46,368 nucleotides of DNA. Origin: Nitrosomonadales bacterium (GTDB lineage: Bacteria; Pseudomonadota; Gammaproteobacteria; Burkholderiales; Gallionellaceae). Each line of letters opens with the position of its first letter. Within the stretch, counting starts at the first letter, position 1. Both the position numbers and the translations under genes were made by a program. The stretch is from positions 1-46,368 of the forward strand of contig JACPVZ010000100.1 in the NCBI GenBank assembly GCA_016197305.1, in the 5' to 3' direction. The notes beneath the pieces are model-generated. The model saw only the letters and a program-made list of their open reading frames with translations. It had not been told where the DNA came from and did not search any database. Of this stretch, positions 30,847 through 41,361 are shown one piece after another.

Positions 30847-32091
30847 ATGATTAGCCAGTTGGGACGCTATGAGGTGATCGGGGAGCTCGGCCAAGGCGCG
30901 ATGGGGATCGTCTACAAAGCCAAGGACCCATTGATTGATCGCGTCGTGGCGATCAAGACCATCAATCTTGGCTTGGCACAAGAAGAAAAAGAAGAGTACG
31001 AGGGGCGCTTCTATCAGGAGGCCAAAGCGGCTGGGCGGCTCAATCATCCGAATATCGTAACCATCTACGATGTGGGTAAGAGCGGTGACATAGCCTACAT
31101 TGCGATGGAATTTTTGCAAGGCCGCGAGTTGCGCGACATCATGAGAGATGGCGGGTTGCTGCCGGTCGACCAGGTGTTGGATATCGTGGCGCAGGTGGCT
31201 TCGGGTTTGGCGTATGCGCATGAACACGATATCGTGCACCGTGATGTCAAACCATCCAATATTATGGTGATCCGCGATGGGCACGTAAAAATCACCGATT
31301 TCGGTATCGCACGCATGGCCTCTTCGGCGGTGCGTACCCAGACTGGCATGGTGCTAGGGTCGCCGAAATACATGTCGCCAGAGCAGGTGATGGGCAAGTC
31401 GATCGATCAGCGATCTGACATTTTCTCGCTGGGTGTAATGCTCTACGAGATGCTCACCGGGCAGGCGCCGTTCAATGGCGAGAATGTCAATGCCATCATG
31501 TACCAGACTCTGAATGCCGTGCCGGCGCCACCCAATACGCTCAACCCGGCTGTGCCGGAAATGCTTAACTTCATCGTGGCCAAGGCATTGGCCAAGAAGC
31601 TGGAAGATCGCTATCAGAATGCTAAGGACTTTGCGGTGGATTTGCGTGCTTGTCACGATGGAATGCGGCGCTCCAGCCAGCAACTTGATGTCTCGCCGTC
31701 TGCGAATGGCAGCGAGAAAATACTGCCCGATGCCATTACTGTTACCGGGCCTATGGGTGTTGAAGAGGATGAGGAGGATGCCAAGCTGGCGTCGACGGCG
31801 GGACTGTCTCAGACCTTCGACTCGGCCGCGGCGACGATGCGCCTGGCCGCTTTGACCGCCGCCCCTGAGGACGTTGATGAGTTGTCCAAGACACTCAAGA
31901 TGACGCGACCAAGTGCGCAGACTATCAAGCAATCAGCGCCCAATGTGGTTCGTCCCGCTGCACCATCTTTATCCCGACCAAGCGTGCGCCACGGCCAGAT
32001 GGAATCATCGCCCACGGGCGGCGGCAATTTATTGTTGATTGCCATCGTGGTGCTGGTGCTGTTGGGTATCGTCGCGATTTTTGTTTTCTAG
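30847..32091 (+). CDS. Serine/threonine protein kinase (Hanks type) with C-terminal TM anchor
   Basis: YEVIGELGQGAMGIVYKAKDP, VHRDVKPSNIMV, ITDFGIARM, GSPKYMSPEQV; C-term LLLIAIVVLVLLGIVAIFVF. Confidence 0.93.
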   Translation: MISQLGRYEVIGELGQGAMGIVYKAKDPLIDRVVAIKTINLGLAQEEKEEYEGRFYQEAKAAGRLNHPNIVTIYDVGKSGDIAYIAMEFLQGRELRDIMRDGGLLPVDQVLDIVAQVASGLAYAHEHDIVHRDVKPSNIMVIRDGHVKITDFGIARMASSAVRTQTGMVLGSPKYMSPEQVMGKSIDQRSDIFSLGVMLYEMLTGQAPFNGENVNAIMYQTLNAVPAPPNTLNPAVPEMLNFIVAKALAKKLEDRYQNAKDFAVDLRACHDGMRRSSQQLDVSPSANGSEKILPDAITVTGPMGVEEDEEDAKLASTAGLSQTFDSAAATMRLAALTAAPEDVDELSKTLKMTRPSAQTIKQSAPNVVRPAAPSLSRPSVRHGQMESSPTGGGNLLLIAIVVLVLLGIVAIFVF

Positions 32092-32111
32092 TTGGTTGCT
32101 GCGCCAGTCAT

Positions 32112-32528
32112 ATGCTTAACCGCTTCGATATCAAGTCATCGAGGCGTTTTGTGCTGCTGTTATCGTTGGTTCACTTGTTCGCGCTTTGGTCGATATGGTC
32201 TTCGATCCTGGCTGTGTGGGCGCAGCTAGGCGTTGCGCTACCCGTCTTGCTGAGCCTGTTCTATCACCTTCATCGCCATGCGCTGCTGCTGGGGAAGCAA
32301 TCCTGGCGTACCTTTTCGTTGAACCAGAAACGCGTACTGGTCATCACCCAAAATGGCGAGGAGTTTTCCGGGGAGGTCTCATCTTGGACGGTCGTCACGC
32401 CTTACGTTGTGTTGCTGCGTCTCAAATTGGCCGAGCAACGCCTGTCTGTTTCCCAAGTCATTTTTCCTGATGCGCTGCAAGCCGGGGCATTCCGCGAGTT
32501 ATGTGTACGTCTGAAGCTCGCTCAGTGA
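32112..32528 (+). CDS. YgfX-like small membrane protein
   Basis: Two N-terminal TMs then [41 protein letters not shown], resembling YgfX layout. Confidence 0.55.
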   Translation: MLNRFDIKSSRRFVLLLSLVHLFALWSIWSSILAVWAQLGVALPVLLSLFYHLHRHALLLGKQSWRTFSLNQKRVLVITQNGEEFSGEVSSWTVVTPYVVLLRLKLAEQRLSVSQVIFPDALQAGAFRELCVRLKLAQ

Positions 32529-34102
32529 TTGCTCGGGGTCAGGATGGTGGGATGGGGGTTCGTGATGGTTTCAGGGTAATCCTTGCTGTAATGCAAGCCG
32601 CGGCTTTCGTGGCGGGACAGCGCGCTTCGCACAATTAATTCTGCGTTCAGTACCAGGTTGCGTAACTCCAGCAAGTCTGAGCTGATATGGAAGTTGGCAT
32701 AATACTCGTTGATCTCGTCCTGCAGCAGCTGGATGCGATGCTGTGCGCGTTGCAGACGTTTGTTGGTGCGTACGATACCCACATAGTCCCACATGAAGTG
32801 GCGTAGTTCCGCCCAGTTGTGCGAGATGACGATTTGTTCGTCTGCGTCCGTCACACGGCTTTCATCCCATGCAGGGAGCGCGAGACCTTCTTCGTGCGGC
32901 TTACTGAGAATATCGCGCACCGCAGCATCGGCAAATACCATGCACTCAAGCAACGAGTTGCTGGCTAGGCGGTTGGCGCCGTGCAATCCGCTGTAGGCGG
33001 TTTCGCCGACCGCATACAAATTCGGCACATCGGTGCGCGCGTGCAAGTCGGCAACGATCCCTCCGCAGGTGTAGTGCGCCGCAGGGACCACCGGGATCGG
33101 TTCTTTGCTGATGTTGATGCCAAGCGACAGGCAGCGCGCATAAATGGTCGGGAAATGTTCCTGCAGGAACTCGGCCGACTGGTGTGATATATCCAGATAG
33201 ACGCAATCCAGCCCGCGCTTTTTCATTTCGTAGTCTATCGCTCGTGCCACTATATCGCGTGGCGCGAGTTCGGCGCGCTCATCGTGCCATGGCATGAAGC
33301 GTGTACCGTCCGGCAGCTTGAGGATGCCCCCCTCGCCGCGCACTGCTTCGCTGATCAGAAATGACTTGGCATGCGGATGATACAAGCAGGTGGGGTGGAA
33401 TTGGATGAATTCCATGTTCGCTACGCGGCAACCCGCGCGCCATGCCATCGCTATACCATCTCCCGTCGCCGTGTCGGGATTGGTGGTGTACAGATACACC
33501 TTGCCGGTGCCGCCTGTCGCCAAAATGGTGTTTTGCGCGGCAATGGTGATGACTTCTCCGCTCAGGCTGTTAAGCACGTAAACACCGTAGCAGCGATTAT
33601 CCTGCCGGCCGAGTTTGTTGCCGGTGATCAAATCAACCGACATGTATTTTTCCAGCACCGTGATGTTCGGGTGCTGAAATACCCGTGCGGCCAGCGTTTC
33701 TTGCACTGCCTGGCCGGTCGCGTCGGCTGCATGAATGATGCGACGCCGGCTATGGCCGCCCTCGCGGGTGAGGTGGTAGCCCATATCGTTGGAGTTGTCC
33801 TTGGTAAACGGGACGCCTTGGGCGATCAACCAATCGATGGCGGCTTTGCCATGTTCTACGACATAGCGGGTAGCGGTTTCGTCGCATAGGCCCGCGCCGG
33901 CGGTCAGCGTGTCCTGAATGTGCGCATCCAGCGAATCCTCTCCGGACAATACGGCAGCGATGCCGCCTTGCGCCCAGCCGCTGGCGCCGTCCAGCAAGGA
34001 CTTCTTGGTGATGAGTCCTACTTTTTGATGGTCGGCCAGTTTAAGGGCCAGTGTCAGTCCAGCCAAGCCGCTGCCGATGATGAGCGTGTCAAATTGCAGC
34101 AA
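32522..34102 (-). CDS. nadB: L-aspartate oxidase
   Basis: [20 protein letters not shown]...GGIAAVLS...[49 protein letters not shown]. Confidence 0.96.
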   Translation of the reverse strand: MLQFDTLIIGSGLAGLTLALKLADHQKVGLITKKSLLDGASGWAQGGIAAVLSGEDSLDAHIQDTLTAGAGLCDETATRYVVEHGKAAIDWLIAQGVPFTKDNSNDMGYHLTREGGHSRRRIIHAADATGQAVQETLAARVFQHPNITVLEKYMSVDLITGNKLGRQDNRCYGVYVLNSLSGEVITIAAQNTILATGGTGKVYLYTTNPDTATGDGIAMAWRAGCRVANMEFIQFHPTCLYHPHAKSFLISEAVRGEGGILKLPDGTRFMPWHDERAELAPRDIVARAIDYEMKKRGLDCVYLDISHQSAEFLQEHFPTIYARCLSLGINISKEPIPVVPAAHYTCGGIVADLHARTDVPNLYAVGETAYSGLHGANRLASNSLLECMVFADAAVRDILSKPHEEGLALPAWDESRVTDADEQIVISHNWAELRHFMWDYVGIVRTNKRLQRAQHRIQLLQDEINEYYANFHISSDLLELRNLVLNAELIVRSALSRHESRGLHYSKDYPETITNPHPTILTPSNH

Positions 34103-34303
34103 TTCGATTCTCGAAATTTGGGTTGGATTGGGACTATAGCAAAACTGCCGCCTATAAAGAACGCGATTTATTGCCGGGAACCAATTCTCGGTTATGTAGC
34201 CTTATTTGTTCAGAAAAAGCTACGCTGACGCGGCGTGTGGTAGCGGTTATACTTGTCGCCAGCGATAATTAAAAGATTATAAAAATAATTGGAATAGTCA
34301 GGG

Positions 34304-34903
34304 ATGGCAGACCGGGAAGTCGATCAGCAGTTGGTAGAACGCGTTCAACGCGGCGACAAGCACGCCTTCGATTTGCTGGTTTCCAAGTATCAGCGGAAAT
34401 TGGGCAGGCTGATCTCCCGTTTTGTGCGAGATCCGGCCGAAGCCGAGGATGTCACGCAGGATGCATTCATCAAGGCATATCGTGCTTTGCCGGGGTTTCG
34501 CGGCGAGAGTGCGTTTTACACTTGGCTGTACCGTATCGGTATCAATACAGCCAAAAATCACCTGTTGGCGAATAAGCGACGTGCGCCGACCAGCACGCCG
34601 TTCGATGCGGAGGAAGCGGAGTCGTTTGAGGATGCGGGGCTGTTGCATGAAGTAAGTACGCCGGAAAATGAACTCATGAGCAAACAGGTTGTCGATGTGG
34701 TGCAAGCTTCATTGCAGCAATTGCCGGAGGACTTGCGCAGTGCTTTGACTCTGCGTGAAATTGAAGGGCTGAGCTATGAGGAGATTGCCCAAGTGATGAA
34801 CTGCCCGATCGGTACGGTGCGATCAAGAATTTTCAGGGCACGCGAAGCGGTGGCGGAGAATTTACGTCCGCTGTTGGAAACCAGTAAAGGTAACAGGTGG
34901 TGA
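34304..34903 (+). CDS. rpoE: RNA polymerase sigma factor RpoE (AlgU-like)
   Basis: DQQLVERVQRGDKHAFDLLVSKYQRKLGRLISRFVRDPAEAEDVTQDAFIKAYRALPGFRGESAFYTWLYRI. Confidence 0.96.
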   Translation: MADREVDQQLVERVQRGDKHAFDLLVSKYQRKLGRLISRFVRDPAEAEDVTQDAFIKAYRALPGFRGESAFYTWLYRIGINTAKNHLLANKRRAPTSTPFDAEEAESFEDAGLLHEVSTPENELMSKQVVDVVQASLQQLPEDLRSALTLREIEGLSYEEIAQVMNCPIGTVRSRIFRAREAVAENLRPLLETSKGNRW

Positions 34904-35406
34904 TGATGAAGCATAAAATTTCGGTGCTGATGGATGGCGAGTTGTTTGAAGACGAAGCGGAGGTTCTGTTCGATCAAATCAAGCGTGATTCAAGTACACA
35001 TCTAGATTGGGCCACTTATCATCTAATCGGTGATGTGCTGCGCCAGCCTGATTCTATCCATCGCGACATCAGTGCCAGAGTGCGGGAGCGTATGCTGAAT
35101 GAGCCGACCGTGCTGGTGCCGCGCAGTCGTGCGCTGAAACAGAGAGTGCGCACGGTCGCGTTGTCAGCAGCAGCTTCGCTGTTGGCGGTCGGCGTGGTGG
35201 CATGGATGTCGTTGCAGATCAGCCCTGAAGCCGCGCCACAGATGGCGATGCAGCAAGCGGCGTTGCGTCCGGCCAGCCTGCAAATCCAGCCCAAGTCCAA
35301 TGATTATCTGATGGCGCATCAAGAGTTTTCTCCCAGTACCGATTTGAATGGCGGTGCGTCTTATATCCGTACTGTGTCCTATAGCCTAGAGGAAAAGCCG
35401 CAATGA
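34903..35406 (+). CDS. rseA: Anti-sigma-E factor RseA
   Basis: KISVLMDGELFEDEAEVLFDQIK...WATYHLIGDVLR; overlaps rpoE stop. Confidence 0.88.
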   Translation: MMKHKISVLMDGELFEDEAEVLFDQIKRDSSTHLDWATYHLIGDVLRQPDSIHRDISARVRERMLNEPTVLVPRSRALKQRVRTVALSAAASLLAVGVVAWMSLQISPEAAPQMAMQQAALRPASLQIQPKSNDYLMAHQEFSPSTDLNGGASYIRTVSYSLEEKPQ

Positions 35407-36383
35407 GGTTGTGGGTCGGATTCGGTGGCTTGCTTCTGGTGATGAATGCCTTTGCAGCGGAGGGCCAGCCCACCATCGATTGGTTGAAGACTGTTGTTTT
35501 TGCGGGTCACCAAACCGATTACAGCGGAGTGTTCATCTATCAGTACGACAGCCATGTCGAGACTTCGCGTATTACGCATGTCGTTGAAAGCGACAGCGAG
35601 TATGAAAGGTTGGAGAGTCTCGACGGCCCCAAGCGAGAAATCATCCGCCATCATGGTCAGGTGTGGTGTTACATCAACCACAAGATGGTGCAAGTGGACA
35701 GCCAGCAAGGGGGCAGCCGATTCCCGTCGTTGTTGCCAGGGCAGTTGTCTGCACTGAGCGGAAACTATCTGGTCAAAGAAGCCGGTTTGGAGCGTGTCGC
35801 CGGATATAACACCCAAGTTATTATATTTCAGCCCAAAGATAGCTTGCGTTATACCCACAAGATATGGGCACACACCGACACCGGTTTGTTGTTAAAGACC
35901 GCTGTGCTGGGCGACAAGAATCAGGTCGTCGAGCAATATACGTTTACGCAATTGAAAATTGGTGGCGATGTGGATCGTGCCTGGATTGCCTCGAGCAAAG
36001 GCACGGGGGTGTCCAGCAAGCCAACGGGGGCTGTCAGTCGGAACAATCCGGATGTGTCCAAGGCTGGCACGCCGATCAATAGCGGTTGGGTCGTGGACGC
36101 GCTACCAGCGGGCTTCAAAAAAACCATGGAGGTGCACCGGCCGATGCGCGGCAAACATGCTCCGGTGACGCAACTAGTGTTCTCGGATGGGCTGAGCGCC
36201 ATTTCGGTATTCATTGAGCCGTCCGATGCCGATGAGGATGATGTTGAAGGGTTGTCCAGTCGCGGAGCGGTCAATCTCTATCGCAAGGTGGTGGATGGGC
36301 ATTTGTTGACCGTGCTTGGCGAAGTTCCTTCGCGTACCGTGATGCAGGTACTCGATTCAGTACGCTATAACGGCAAACCATGA
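35403..36383 (+). CDS. rseB: MucB/RseB sigma-E regulatory protein
   Basis: DYSGVFIYQYDSHVETSRITHVVESDSEYERLESLDGPKREIIR. Confidence 0.93.
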   Translation: MRLWVGFGGLLLVMNAFAAEGQPTIDWLKTVVFAGHQTDYSGVFIYQYDSHVETSRITHVVESDSEYERLESLDGPKREIIRHHGQVWCYINHKMVQVDSQQGGSRFPSLLPGQLSALSGNYLVKEAGLERVAGYNTQVIIFQPKDSLRYTHKIWAHTDTGLLLKTAVLGDKNQVVEQYTFTQLKIGGDVDRAWIASSKGTGVSSKPTGAVSRNNPDVSKAGTPINSGWVVDALPAGFKKTMEVHRPMRGKHAPVTQLVFSDGLSAISVFIEPSDADEDDVEGLSSRGAVNLYRKVVDGHLLTVLGEVPSRTVMQVLDSVRYNGKP

Positions 36384-36829
36384 CACTGGAAACGCGCGCC
36401 ATTGTCGTGAAGGTCGACAAGCAGTTCGCGCTCGTTCAGGCAAACCAAGGCAACGGGTGCGAGCAATGCAACGGCAAGGGCTGCGGGACGGGCAAACTGT
36501 CCCAGATGTTTTGCAGCAAGCCGCGCCAATTTCAAGTAGACAATCCGATCAATGCCGGCATTGGCGACGAAGTGATCGTGTCTGTCGCCGAGGGCGCAGT
36601 ATTGCGCGGGATAGGTCTGGTCTATCTGTTGCCTTTGGTGTTGCTGGTGGCAGGTGCGATGCTGGCTAGCAGTTGGGCTGCACAACCGTCGCAACGTGAC
36701 GGCTATGCGGCTGCAGGCGCGTTGTTGGGATTGGTTGCCGGTTTCGTTTTCGCCAAATGGCTTTCGTCGCGGCAAGCTCGCCAGCAAAACCAGCCTTACA
36801 TCGCACGCAAATGGAGTGGTGAAAAGTAG
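36380..36829 (+). CDS. rseC: SoxR reducing system RseC family protein
   Basis: GCEQCNGKGCGTGKL Cys cluster, two TMs; position after rseB. Confidence 0.88.
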   Translation: MTLETRAIVVKVDKQFALVQANQGNGCEQCNGKGCGTGKLSQMFCSKPRQFQVDNPINAGIGDEVIVSVAEGAVLRGIGLVYLLPLVLLVAGAMLASSWAAQPSQRDGYAAAGALLGLVAGFVFAKWLSSRQARQQNQPYIARKWSGEK

Positions 36830-36869
36830 TCAGAGGATTGTTAAATTTTTTTGTTGTGGGGAGACATGC

Positions 36870-38264
36870 ATGCCGAGAAAATTTTCTAGTCTATACGCGT
36901 TGTACATGGGTTTGCTTTTGAGCTTGTCGGTTCAGGCCAAGGAGTTGCCTGACTTCACCAACTTGGTGGAAAAGCAGGGGCCGGCGGTGGTCAATATCAG
37001 CACCACGCAAATCATTCGCGATACGCCAGGCTTCCCCAATATCCCTGAAGGCGATCCCTTCTATGAAGTCTTCCGGCGCTTTGCGCCGCAAATTCCGCGC
37101 GAGCAGGAGTCGCAATCACTAGGCTCGGGCTTCATCATCAGTGCGGATGGCTACATCATGACCAATGCGCATGTGGTGGATCATGCCGACAAGATCACGG
37201 TGCGCTTGACCGATAAGCGCGAGTTCAGCGCCAAGGTGATCGGTGCGGACAGGCGTACCGATGTTGCCTTGCTGAAAATCGAGGCGAGCGGTTTGCCGAA
37301 GATCAATGTGGGCGACCCGAACAAGCTCAAGGTGGGCGAATGGGTGGTCGCGATCGGTTCGCCGTTCGGTTTCGACAGCAGCGTGACCGCCGGGATCGTC
37401 AGCGCCAAAGGACGTTCCTTGCCGCAGGACAATTTTGTGCCGTTCATCCAGACGGATGTCGCGATCAATCCCGGTAACTCCGGTGGACCGTTGGACAAGA
37501 TGAATGGCGAAGTGGTCGGTATCAATTCGCAGATCTATACCCGTTCCGGCGGATCGATGGGTTTGTCCTTCGCCATCCCTATCGACGTGGCGACGCAAGT
37601 GACCGAGCAATTGCGCAGTAGCGGAAAAGTGACGCGCGGACGTATCGGCGTGACGATCCAGGAGTTGACACGTGAGTTGGCCGAATCGTTTGGTTTGAGC
37701 AAGCCCAACGGCGCACTGATCAGCAGCGTGGAGAAAGGCGGCGCAGCCGACAAGGCGGGCATCGAGGTCAGCGATGTGATTCTCACGTTCGACGGTAAAG
37801 CCGTGAATAATTCCGCCGACCTGCCGCGCATGGTCGCAGCGGCTAAGCCCGGCAGCAAGGTGGCGATCGGATTGTGGCGTAAAGGTGCAGCCAAGCAGGT
37901 TAACGTGGTGATCGCGGAGATGCCCGAAGATGGCAAGTTGGCGCGCGCGGCCAGAAAGCTGGCGGATGATGTGGCCGAAATGATTTCGCGTCTGGGCATT
38001 GCAGTCAGCGAGTTGAGCCGCGAGCAGTTGCAAGACCTGCAAGTCGGTGGCGGCTTGTTGGTCGAAGACGTCAAAGGCCCGGCTGCGCGTGCGGCCGGTT
38101 TGCAGCATGGCGATGTGCTGCTGGCGATCGGCAATATGCCGATACGCTCGTTGAAGCAGTTCAACGAGATCCTCAAGCAGGTTCCCAAGGGGCGCAATGT
38201 CGCGTTGCTGGTACGACGCGGCGATAACGCTTCCTACGTGGCGATCCGGCTCGACGAGAAGTAA
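36870..38264 (+). CDS. mucD: DegQ/MucD-type periplasmic serine endoprotease (Do family)
   Basis: Signal peptide; SLGSGFIISADGYIMTNAHVV, DVALLKIEA, QTDVAINPGNSGGPL; two PDZ domains. Confidence 0.93.
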   Translation: MPRKFSSLYALYMGLLLSLSVQAKELPDFTNLVEKQGPAVVNISTTQIIRDTPGFPNIPEGDPFYEVFRRFAPQIPREQESQSLGSGFIISADGYIMTNAHVVDHADKITVRLTDKREFSAKVIGADRRTDVALLKIEASGLPKINVGDPNKLKVGEWVVAIGSPFGFDSSVTAGIVSAKGRSLPQDNFVPFIQTDVAINPGNSGGPLDKMNGEVVGINSQIYTRSGGSMGLSFAIPIDVATQVTEQLRSSGKVTRGRIGVTIQELTRELAESFGLSKPNGALISSVEKGGAADKAGIEVSDVILTFDGKAVNNSADLPRMVAAAKPGSKVAIGLWRKGAAKQVNVVIAEMPEDGKLARAARKLADDVAEMISRLGIAVSELSREQLQDLQVGGGLLVEDVKGPAARAAGLQHGDVLLAIGNMPIRSLKQFNEILKQVPKGRNVALLVRRGDNASYVAIRLDEK

Positions 38265-38278
38265 TCACAGTCCTGCGT

Positions 38279-38341
38279 ATCCCGCCTAAATCGGCTAGAA
38301 TTCGCCCTTTGCGAAAACGCCGTTACAGGCGGGATTTTTAT
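38279..38341 (+). terminator. Long-loop hairpin with T-rich tail between mucD and lepA
   Basis: ATCCCGCCT...AGGCGGGAT followed by TTTTATTTTG; inner GCGAAAACGC mini-hairpin. Confidence 0.5.
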
Positions 38342-38351
38342 TTTGAACCCC

Positions 38352-40142
38352 ATGCAGCTAATCCGTAACTTCTCTATCATCGCTCACATCGACCACGGCA
38401 AGTCGACACTCGCGGATCGAATCATTCAATTGTGCGGCGGGCTATCCGACCGCGAAATGGAAGCTCAGGTGCTCGACTCCATGGATCTAGAGCGCGAACG
38501 TGGCATCACCATCAAGGCACAGACCGCAGCATTGAGCTACAAAGCGCGCGACGGCCAGATATACAACCTCAACCTGATCGACACACCGGGCCACGTGGAT
38601 TTTTCCTACGAGGTGTCGCGTTCGCTGTCGGCCTGCGAAGGCGCGCTGCTGGTGGTGGATGCTTCGCAAGGTGTCGAAGCGCAGACCGTGGCGAACTGCT
38701 ACACCGCGCTTGACCTTGGCGTGGAAGTAGTGCCGGTGCTGAACAAGATCGACCTGCCGTCAGCCAATCCAGACAACGCCATCGAGGAAATCGAGGAGGT
38801 GATCGGCATCGATGCGCACGACGCGACGCGCTGTTCGGCCAAGACCGGTGAGGGCGTACAGGACGTGCTGGAAGCCTTGATTGTCAAAGTGCCGCCGCCG
38901 CAGGGTGACCCCGACGCGCCGTTGCAGGCGTTGATCATCGATTCCTGGTTCGACAACTACGTCGGCGTGGTGATGCTGGTGCGGGTCAAGAACGGCACGC
39001 TCAAGCCCAAGGAAAAAATCCTGTTCATGGCGACCGGTGCGCAGCACCTGACCGAGCACATCGGCGTGTTCACGCCCAAATCGCAGCCGCGCGAAACCCT
39101 GAGCGCGGGCCAGGTCGGTTTCGTCATCGCCGGCATCAAGGAGCTGAAGGCGGCCAAGGTCGGCGACACCATCACCCATCTGGTCAAACCTGCCGCCGCG
39201 CCGTTGCCGGGTTTCAAGGAGGTGCAGCCCCAGGTAGTCGCCGGGCTGTTCCCGGTCGAATCCAACCAGTATGAGGCGTTGCGCGATTCGCTGGAGAAGC
39301 TCAAGCTGAACGACGCCTCGTTGCAGTACGAGCCGGAAGTGTCGCAGGCTCTGGGCTTCGGCTTCCGCTGCGGTTTTCTCGGGCTGCTGCACATGGAGAT
39401 CATCCAGGAGCGCCTGGAGCGCGAGTTCGACATGGACCTGATCACCACTGCGCCGACGGTGATCTACGAAGTGGTGCAGCGCGACGGCACGGTGATGAAA
39501 GTGGACAACCCGTCCAAGATGCCGGATCCGTCGAAGATAGACGAAATACGCGAGCCCATTGTCACGGTCAACCTGTACATGCCGAACGAATATGTAGGCG
39601 CGGTGATCACGCTGTGTACCCAGAAGCGCGGCACGCAGATCAACATCAGCTACCACGGCAAGCAGGTGCATCTGGTGTATGAGATGCCGATGGCCGAGAT
39701 CGTGATGGATTTCTTCGACAAGCTCAAATCGGTGTCGCGCGGCTATGCGTCAATGGACTACGAGTTCAAGGAATATCGCGCGGCCGATGTGGTCAAGGTG
39801 GACATGCTGATCAACGGCGACAAGGTCGATGCGTTGGCGGTGATCGTGCACCGCGCCAACAGCCAGTACCGCGGCCGCGAGGTGGCGGCCAAGATGCGCG
39901 AACTGATCCCGCGCCAGATGTACGACGTAGCGATCCAGGCGACGATAGGCTCGAACATCATCGCGCGCGAGAACGTCAAGGCGATGCGCAAGAACGTGCT
40001 GGCCAAATGCTACGGCGGCGACATCTCGCGCAAGAAGAAACTGCTGGAAAAACAGAAGGCCGGCAAGAAGCGCATGAAGCAGGTGGGCAGCGTGGAGATT
40101 CCGCAGGAGGCCTTCCTGGCGATCCTGCGCGTCGACGACTAG
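38352..40142 (+). CDS. lepA: Elongation factor 4 (LepA)
   Basis: [55 protein letters not shown]. Confidence 0.97.
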   Translation: MQLIRNFSIIAHIDHGKSTLADRIIQLCGGLSDREMEAQVLDSMDLERERGITIKAQTAALSYKARDGQIYNLNLIDTPGHVDFSYEVSRSLSACEGALLVVDASQGVEAQTVANCYTALDLGVEVVPVLNKIDLPSANPDNAIEEIEEVIGIDAHDATRCSAKTGEGVQDVLEALIVKVPPPQGDPDAPLQALIIDSWFDNYVGVVMLVRVKNGTLKPKEKILFMATGAQHLTEHIGVFTPKSQPRETLSAGQVGFVIAGIKELKAAKVGDTITHLVKPAAAPLPGFKEVQPQVVAGLFPVESNQYEALRDSLEKLKLNDASLQYEPEVSQALGFGFRCGFLGLLHMEIIQERLEREFDMDLITTAPTVIYEVVQRDGTVMKVDNPSKMPDPSKIDEIREPIVTVNLYMPNEYVGAVITLCTQKRGTQINISYHGKQVHLVYEMPMAEIVMDFFDKLKSVSRGYASMDYEFKEYRAADVVKVDMLINGDKVDALAVIVHRANSQYRGREVAAKMRELIPRQMYDVAIQATIGSNIIARENVKAMRKNVLAKCYGGDISRKKKLLEKQKAGKKRMKQVGSVEIPQEAFLAILRVDD

Positions 40143-40172
40143 CGCCCGATTACACTGGAATAAAGGATAAAA

Positions 40173-40973
40173 ATGGATTTTGCATTGATTATGTTCGTGT
40201 TGCTGCTGGCCACCGGCGGCATCTGGGTACTGGACATCGCCTTCGGAAAGAAGCGCGGCGCAGGCGAGGCCGAGCCCTGGTGGGTCGAATATGCCAAGAG
40301 TTTTTTCCCGGTGATCCTGGTGGTGTTCTGCATCCGTTCGTTCCTGATCGAGCCGTTCAAAATTCCTTCGGGTTCGATGATCCCGACGCTGCAAGTGGGC
40401 GACTTCATCCTGGTGAACAAGTTCACCTACGGGGTGCGCCTGCCCATCATCGGCAAGACCATCGTACCGCTGAACACGCCGCAGCGCGGCGACGTGATGG
40501 TGTTCCACTACCCGGAAGATCCCACGCTGGATTATATTAAGCGCGTGGTCGGCGTTCCGGGCGATACCGTGGAGTATCATAACAAGCGCCTGTGGATCAA
40601 CGGCGTGGAGCAGGCGCAGCAGCCGGACGGGGATTACAACTATGTCGAGACCGGGCTGAGTTTCGTGCATACCGAGAAGCGTGTCGAAGCGCTGGGCGAG
40701 CGCAAGCACGCGCTGCTGGTCAATCCGGAAAAGCCCACGCTGTACCTGGATTCGGTGGCCCAGTTCCAGGGGCGCGAGAACTGCAGCTATGACGACGAAC
40801 TGGTGCGCTGCAAGGTGCCCGAGGGCCATTATTTCATGATGGGTGACAATCGCGACAACAGCCGCGACAGCCGCTACTGGGGATTCGTGCCGGACGATCA
40901 TATCGTCGGCAAGGCATTTTTTATCTGGATGAATTTTTCCGATTTGAAGCGTATCGGGCTGTCGATCAACTAG
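40173..40973 (+). CDS. lepB: Signal peptidase I
   Basis: RSFLIEPFKIPSGSMIPTLQVGDFILVNKF...GDVMVFHYPEDPTLDYIKRVVGVPGD...MGDNRDNSRDSR. Confidence 0.96.
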   Translation: MDFALIMFVLLLATGGIWVLDIAFGKKRGAGEAEPWWVEYAKSFFPVILVVFCIRSFLIEPFKIPSGSMIPTLQVGDFILVNKFTYGVRLPIIGKTIVPLNTPQRGDVMVFHYPEDPTLDYIKRVVGVPGDTVEYHNKRLWINGVEQAQQPDGDYNYVETGLSFVHTEKRVEALGERKHALLVNPEKPTLYLDSVAQFQGRENCSYDDELVRCKVPEGHYFMMGDNRDNSRDSRYWGFVPDDHIVGKAFFIWMNFSDLKRIGLSIN

Positions 40974-40989
40974 TCGAAGGGGAGGCGAG

Positions 40990-41361
40990 ATGAATCAAGC
41001 AATGCCGGCAACACAACGTGGTATAGGTTTTTCCGGGTTTATTTTCGGTGCGTTCCTGCTGGTCATGGTCAGCATGCTGGCGTTCAAGCTGATTCCGGCA
41101 TACATGGAATACCAGAAAATCAAGAATACCTTCGTCGTGTTGGCGACCGACCTGGAAATGCAGAAGGCCAGCCCGCGCGAGCTTCAGCTGGCGTTCGGCA
41201 AGCGCGCCGATATCGACGACATCCATGCGGTCAAGGCCGAGGATATCGAGATCAGTAACGAGGGTGGCAAGCTGGTGCTCAGCGCCAGTTATTCCGTCAA
41301 GGTGCCGCTGGTGGCCAACATCAGCCTGTTTCTGGACTTCAATCCGAGCAGTGCCAAATAA
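40990..41361 (+). CDS. DUF4845 domain protein
   Basis: Single TM, conserved position between lepB and rnc; GIGFSGFIFGAFLLVMVSMLAFKLIPAYMEY. Confidence 0.85.
   Translation: MNQAMPATQRGIGFSGFIFGAFLLVMVSMLAFKLIPAYMEYQKIKNTFVVLATDLEMQKASPRELQLAFGKRADIDDIHAVKAEDIEISNEGGKLVLSASYSVKVPLVANISLFLDFNPSSAK

Noticed and set aside
39750-40901. 383-aa minus-strand ORF antisense to lepA/lepB, and similar antisense ORFs at 37119-38108, 38760-39671, 42702-43733
   Set aside because: Spurious antisense frames in GC-rich genes; the sense genes are unambiguous.
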